Translations under genes and position numbers: made by a program
In this document: positions 12,571 to 15,126 of the stretch, piece after piece
Layout of the letters: each line of letters begins with the position of its first letter
Position numbering within the stretch: position 1 is the stretch's first letter
Notes under the pieces: model-generated
Database searches by the model: none
What the model saw: only the letters and a program-made list of their open reading frames with translations
Told to the model about the DNA's origin: nothing
Source of the DNA: an uncultured Oscillospiraceae bacterium
GTDB taxonomy: Bacteria > Bacillota > Clostridia > Oscillospirales > Oscillospiraceae
Length of the DNA stretch: 15,126 nt
Assembly: GCA_900769995.1 (NCBI GenBank)
Contig: CAAGIT010000030.1
Location: forward strand, 1 to 15,126
Direction: 5' to 3'

Positions 12571-13683
12571 ATGGAAAAACTGACGATGGCAGTCCCGTGT
12601 CTGTTCGGGCTGGAGGGCTTGGTCGGCGATGAGCTGCGGCGGATGCAGATGGAAAACGTCCGCGTGGAGGATCGCCGCGTATTTTTCGAGGGCGATTTTT
12701 CCGATATGGCGCGGGCGAATATCCGTCTGCGTATGGGCGAGCGCGTGATGCTGCTGCTGGCACGGTTTCCGGCAAGGTCGTTTGAAGAATTGTATCAGGG
12801 CGTCAAGGCGATCCCGCTCGAGCGCTTTATTCCCAAAGAGGGTGCGTTTCCGGTCAAGGGCTATAGCCTCGATTCCCAGCTCCACAGCGTGCCCGACTGT
12901 CAGTCGATCGCGAAAAAAGCGGCCGTTGACCGTCTGGGCGCGAAATACGGCATGACGTGGCTGCCCGAAACGGGCGCGGTCTATCCGCTCCGTTTTTCCA
13001 TTATGAAGGATATTTGCGAGGTCTTTTTGGACACCTCGGGCGTCAGCCTGCACAAGCGCGGCTACCGCGCAGTCGGCAATGAAGCGCCTCTGCACGAAAC
13101 GATGGCTGCCGCGATGGTCAATCTCTCGCGCTATCGCGGACGGGATTTCTTTTGGGATCCCTTCTGCGGCTCGGGCACCATCGTCATCGAAGCGGCTCTG
13201 GCGGCGCTCAACCGCGCTCCCGGTCTGAACCGCAGCTTCGGCGCGCAGAATTGGGACTGTGTGCCGCAGGAGCTTTGGACACAGGCACGGCAGGAGGCAA
13301 AGGATCTGGAATTTCGCGGCGAATACCGCATTTTGGGCACGGACATCGACCCGAACAGCCTGTCCATCGCCATCGCCAACGCGAAAAAGGCTGGCGTTTC
13401 CAAGCTGATCGACTTCCGCGAGGCTGACGCGACCAAGCTCTCCCTGCCGGCAGACAGCGGCGTAATCGTCTGCAACCCGCCCTACGGCGAACGCATGATG
13501 GAAAAGCAGAGCGCACAGCGGTTGATCCGCGCCTTCGGACGGCACCTGAAATTCGCCGACGTCTGGAAGAAATATATCATCTCCTCCGAGGCGGAATTTG
13601 AGCATTTTTACGGCAAGCCCGCCACCAAAAAGCGGAAGCTCTATAACGGCAGACTGCAATGTAATATTTATATGTACTATTAA
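12571..13683 (+). CDS. THUMP-domain RNA guanine-N2 methyltransferase (RlmL-like)
   Basis: This 370-aa class I SAM-dependent methyltransferase belongs to the family of RlmL N-half/YpsC, which in studied members methylates guanosine N2 in 23S rRNA. An N-terminal ferredoxin-like plus THUMP region spans about 1-155 (RNA binding). The Rossmann catalytic domain follows with RGYR and APLHE at 163-175, SAM-binding DPFCGSGTIVIEAA at 196-209, GTDIDPNS at 256-263 and catalytic NPPYGER at 302-308. All motifs are intact. The start is ATG at 12571: GAGGT lies just upstream and the promoter ends at 12542, so the longer upstream frame beginning at 12439 is not credible because it starts before the promoter. 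It is followed after 14 nt by the lipid kinase, probably in one transcript. The exact rRNA position is not determinable here. Confidence 0.92.
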   Translation: MEKLTMAVPCLFGLEGLVGDELRRMQMENVRVEDRRVFFEGDFSDMARANIRLRMGERVMLLLARFPARSFEELYQGVKAIPLERFIPKEGAFPVKGYSLDSQLHSVPDCQSIAKKAAVDRLGAKYGMTWLPETGAVYPLRFSIMKDICEVFLDTSGVSLHKRGYRAVGNEAPLHETMAAAMVNLSRYRGRDFFWDPFCGSGTIVIEAALAALNRAPGLNRSFGAQNWDCVPQELWTQARQEAKDLEFRGEYRILGTDIDPNSLSIAIANAKKAGVSKLIDFREADATKLSLPADSGVIVCNPPYGERMMEKQSAQRLIRAFGRHLKFADVWKKYIISSEAEFEHFYGKPATKKRKLYNGRLQCNIYMYY

Positions 13684-13697
13684 CGGGCGGTAATTGT

Positions 13698-14609
13698 ATG
13701 AAGCATTTGTTTATCATCAATCCGGCTGCCGGTCAATATGACCACACCGGTGAATTTACCCAGCTCATTCGCGAGGTATGCGGCAAGCGTTGTCTTGCCT
13801 ATGAGATCCTGGTTTCCCGTCAGCCGGGCGACTGCACCAAAATCGCACAGGCCGCTGCCGCCACCGGCGACCCCGTGCGCATCTATGCCTGCGGCGGTGA
13901 CGGCACGCTCAATGAGGTCGTCAACGGCGCGGTCGGCTACCAGAATGCCGCCGTGACCCATTTTCCGGGCGGCTCCGGCAACGATTTTATCCGCATTTTC
14001 TCCGAGCCTGCCGCCTTCCGTGATCTGGGACGGCTGCTCGATTGCGATGTGGCAACCTTTGACCTGATCCGCTGTCAGGACAGCCACTATTCTCTCAATA
14101 TCTGCTCGGTCGGCCTCGACGCCCGCATCGGCACATCTGTCAGCAAATATAAACGGCTGCCGATGGTCGGCGGTTCGGGCGCTTATCTGCTCTCAACCGG
14201 CGTGAATCTCGTCAAGGGCATCCACCGCCACTACAAGGTGGAGATCGACGGGAAAACCTTCGACGACCGTTTTACCCTCATCTGCGTCGCCAACGGACGC
14301 TGGTACGGCGGCGGCTTCTATCCCGTGCCGAACGCGCAGCCGGATGACGGAACGCTGGACGTGCTGCTGGTCAGCAAGGTTTCGCGGCTGACCGTTGCAA
14401 ACGTCATCGGCAAGTACAAAAAGGGACTTTACACCGAGCTGCCGCAGTACATCACCTACTACCCCGCCAAAAAGGTCGTCGTCCGCTGCGACACCGAGAG
14501 CGAGGTCAACCTCGACGGCGAGCTGCTGATGGCGAAGGACGTGACCTTTGAGATCGCGCCGCAGACCATCCGCTTCTTCTATCCCAAGGGTCTGACCTAT
14601 CGCACATAG
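13698..14609 (+). CDS. Diacylglycerol kinase-family lipid kinase (DagK/YegS-like)
   Basis: This 303-aa cytoplasmic, membrane-associated kinase probably phosphorylates diacylglycerol or a related lipid to return it to phospholipid synthesis. The N-terminal nucleotide-binding domain has NPAAG at 8-12, the GGDGT signature at 66-70 with NEVVNG after it, and FPGGSGNDF at 89-97. The C-terminal beta-sandwich has GLDARI around 139-144, the NAQPDDGTLDV metal/lipid-site segment at 212-222 and NLDGE at 271-275. Length and motifs are normal for soluble DgkB/YegS enzymes. The gene starts 14 nt after the methyltransferase stop; the ribosome site is poor (GGGCGG), so translation may depend on re-initiation. 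Related enzymes include sphingosine and multi-substrate lipid kinases, so the lipid substrate is inferred from the family. Confidence 0.92.
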   Translation: MKHLFIINPAAGQYDHTGEFTQLIREVCGKRCLAYEILVSRQPGDCTKIAQAAAATGDPVRIYACGGDGTLNEVVNGAVGYQNAAVTHFPGGSGNDFIRIFSEPAAFRDLGRLLDCDVATFDLIRCQDSHYSLNICSVGLDARIGTSVSKYKRLPMVGGSGAYLLSTGVNLVKGIHRHYKVEIDGKTFDDRFTLICVANGRWYGGGFYPVPNAQPDDGTLDVLLVSKVSRLTVANVIGKYKKGLYTELPQYITYYPAKKVVVRCDTESEVNLDGELLMAKDVTFEIAPQTIRFFYPKGLTYRT

Positions 14610-14612
14610 TTT

Positions 14613-14684
14613 GGGGCGGATATGCTCCGCCTCATTGCAATACGACCGACAGCCGCCTGTATGCCTTTCTGCGTCAGGCGGCTG
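14613..14684 (+). terminator. Two GC-rich hairpins after the lipid kinase gene
   Basis: The first hairpin, GGGGCGGA (14613-14620) with TCCGCCTC (14626-14633), begins three bases after the stop codon. The second, CAGCCGCCTG (14650-14659) with CAGGCGGCTG (14675-14684), is a perfect 10-bp stem with a 15-nt loop. Neither is followed by a T-tract, so intrinsic termination is doubtful. They may instead protect the 3' end of the mRNA or simply be part of the repeat block that follows. Confidence 0.4.
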
Positions 14685-15026
14685 ATAGCCGCCCCTACGG
14701 ACTTGAACCACGTTTCTCACCGTAGGGGACGGGTCTGCCGTCCCAAAAAACGGGAGGCGAAACGCCTCCCCTACGGCGTGGTTCGGAGCTGCCCCGCAGA
14801 GGTTAGTTTTTTCGTTCCACGACCCATTCACGTCCCGCGCTGTAGGGGACGGGTTTCCCGTCCTGAAAAGGGTTGCTGTAGGCGGCTGATAGCCGCCCCT
14901 ACAGGGTTCGAACCACGTTTTTTACCGTATGGGACGGGTTTCCCGCCCCACGGCCGAACCACGTTTTTAACCGTAGGGGACGGGTTTCCAGCCCCGAAAA
15001 AATGGGAGGCGAAACGCCTCCCCTAC
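14677..15026. repeat. Array of short palindromic repeat modules
   Basis: Three module types alternate in gene-free DNA. A 40-bp unit starting GAACCACGTTT and ending in ACGGGTTTCCCGTCCC-like sequence occurs directly at 14705-14744, 14910-14949 and 14956-14995, with a shortened form at 14840-14864 and an inverted fragment of its start at 14775-14785. GGCGGCTGATAGCCGCCCCTAC occurs identically at 14677-14698 and 14881-14902. GGGAGGCGAAACGCCTCCCCTAC occurs identically at 14752-14774 and 15004-15026. Each module is itself a 6-8 bp palindrome and shares GTAGGGG or CCCCTAC at an end. They resemble REP/MITE-like dispersed repeats. Spacing is irregular, there are no unique spacers of constant length, and no ORF is convincing. 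Confidence 0.85.
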
Positions 15027-15030
15027 TACT

Positions 15031-15126
15031 CTGTAACAGCAAAAACTTTGCGAATGTGGTACGATGGTTCCACCAGAATGGTGCCGCGCACCAAAGGCTC
15101 CCTTGTGTAAAGGGAGCTGTCACGGC
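15031..15126. repeat. Dispersed repeat, right copy of long inverted pair
   Basis: The reverse complement of this 96-bp stretch matches 80-175 with two mismatches (15052-15060 region and 15070-15080 region). It contains the same nested hairpins, including GCTCCCTT/AAGGGAGC, and runs off the end of the window, so its outer boundary is not visible. It directly follows the last module of the palindromic array. Confidence 0.85.

Noticed and set aside
14677..15026. CRISPR array
   Set aside because: Repeats are palindromic modules of three kinds at irregular distances, without constant-length unique spacers, and no cas genes are present.
14622..15110. 162-codon plus-strand frame in the right repeat block
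   Set aside because: It consists of translated palindromic repeats (repeated Pro/Arg-rich blocks) and has no ribosome site.
1..15126. Composite transposon or integrative element bounded by the inverted repeats
   Set aside because: There is no transposase, integrase or resolvase anywhere in the window, and the cargo is housekeeping biosynthesis. The repeats contain many small hairpins typical of dispersed intergenic repeats.

Overview
The window looks like chromosomal DNA of a Gram-positive anaerobe of class Clostridia, probably Oscillospirales/Ruminococcaceae-like. The grounds are the moderately high G+C, strong AGGAGG-type ribosome binding sites, lipobox lipoproteins, clostridial-type AroC, DAHP synthase and MATE sequences, and dispersed GTAGGGG / CTCCCTT-type palindromic repeats of the kind I associate with gut clostridia. 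The taxonomic call is inference. Both ends of the window lie inside copies of the same dispersed repeat, so it may be one assembly contig that broke at repeats.

Layout. Positions 1-206 are non-coding repeat DNA. From 207 to 12380 everything reads on the minus strand. In transcription order this is a MATE-family exporter (12380-10980), then a promoter, leader peptide and attenuator (10963-10740), then a tightly packed aromatic amino acid operon: DAHP synthase (aroF-type), tyrA, an aroB-aroA fusion, aroC, pheA (chorismate mutase-prephenate dehydratase-ACT), an aroE-aroK fusion and aroQ. After a 63-bp gap come two lipoprotein genes, a PstS-like binding protein and a WG-repeat-like protein. On the plus strand a THUMP-type RNA methyltransferase (12571-13683) and a diacylglycerol-kinase-family lipid kinase (13698-14609) are transcribed away from the MATE gene. 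Positions 14610-15126 are non-coding and hold an array of short palindromic repeats, ending in an inverted copy of the repeat at the left edge.

The aro operon encodes every step from PEP plus erythrose-4-phosphate to chorismate (DAHP synthase, AroB, AroQ, AroE, AroK, AroA, AroC). It then branches to phenylpyruvate (PheA) and 4-hydroxyphenylpyruvate or arogenate-derived tyrosine (TyrA). Nothing for tryptophan is present and only the final aminotransferase is missing. Junctions overlap by 1-13 nt, which suggests translational coupling. Two pairs of pathway enzymes are fused.

The most interesting element is the roughly 205-nt leader of this operon. A consensus promoter is followed by a 28-codon peptide with its own ribosome binding site and nine Phe/Tyr residues, including Tyr-Tyr-Phe-Tyr-Phe. 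Next comes an intrinsic-terminator-like hairpin just before the first enzyme gene. The last codons of the peptide gene can pair with the 5' arm of that terminator. This is the architecture of ribosome-mediated attenuation sensing Phe and Tyr, in a lineage where such operons are more usually controlled by T-boxes or proteins. It fits the operon's products, Phe and Tyr but not Trp.
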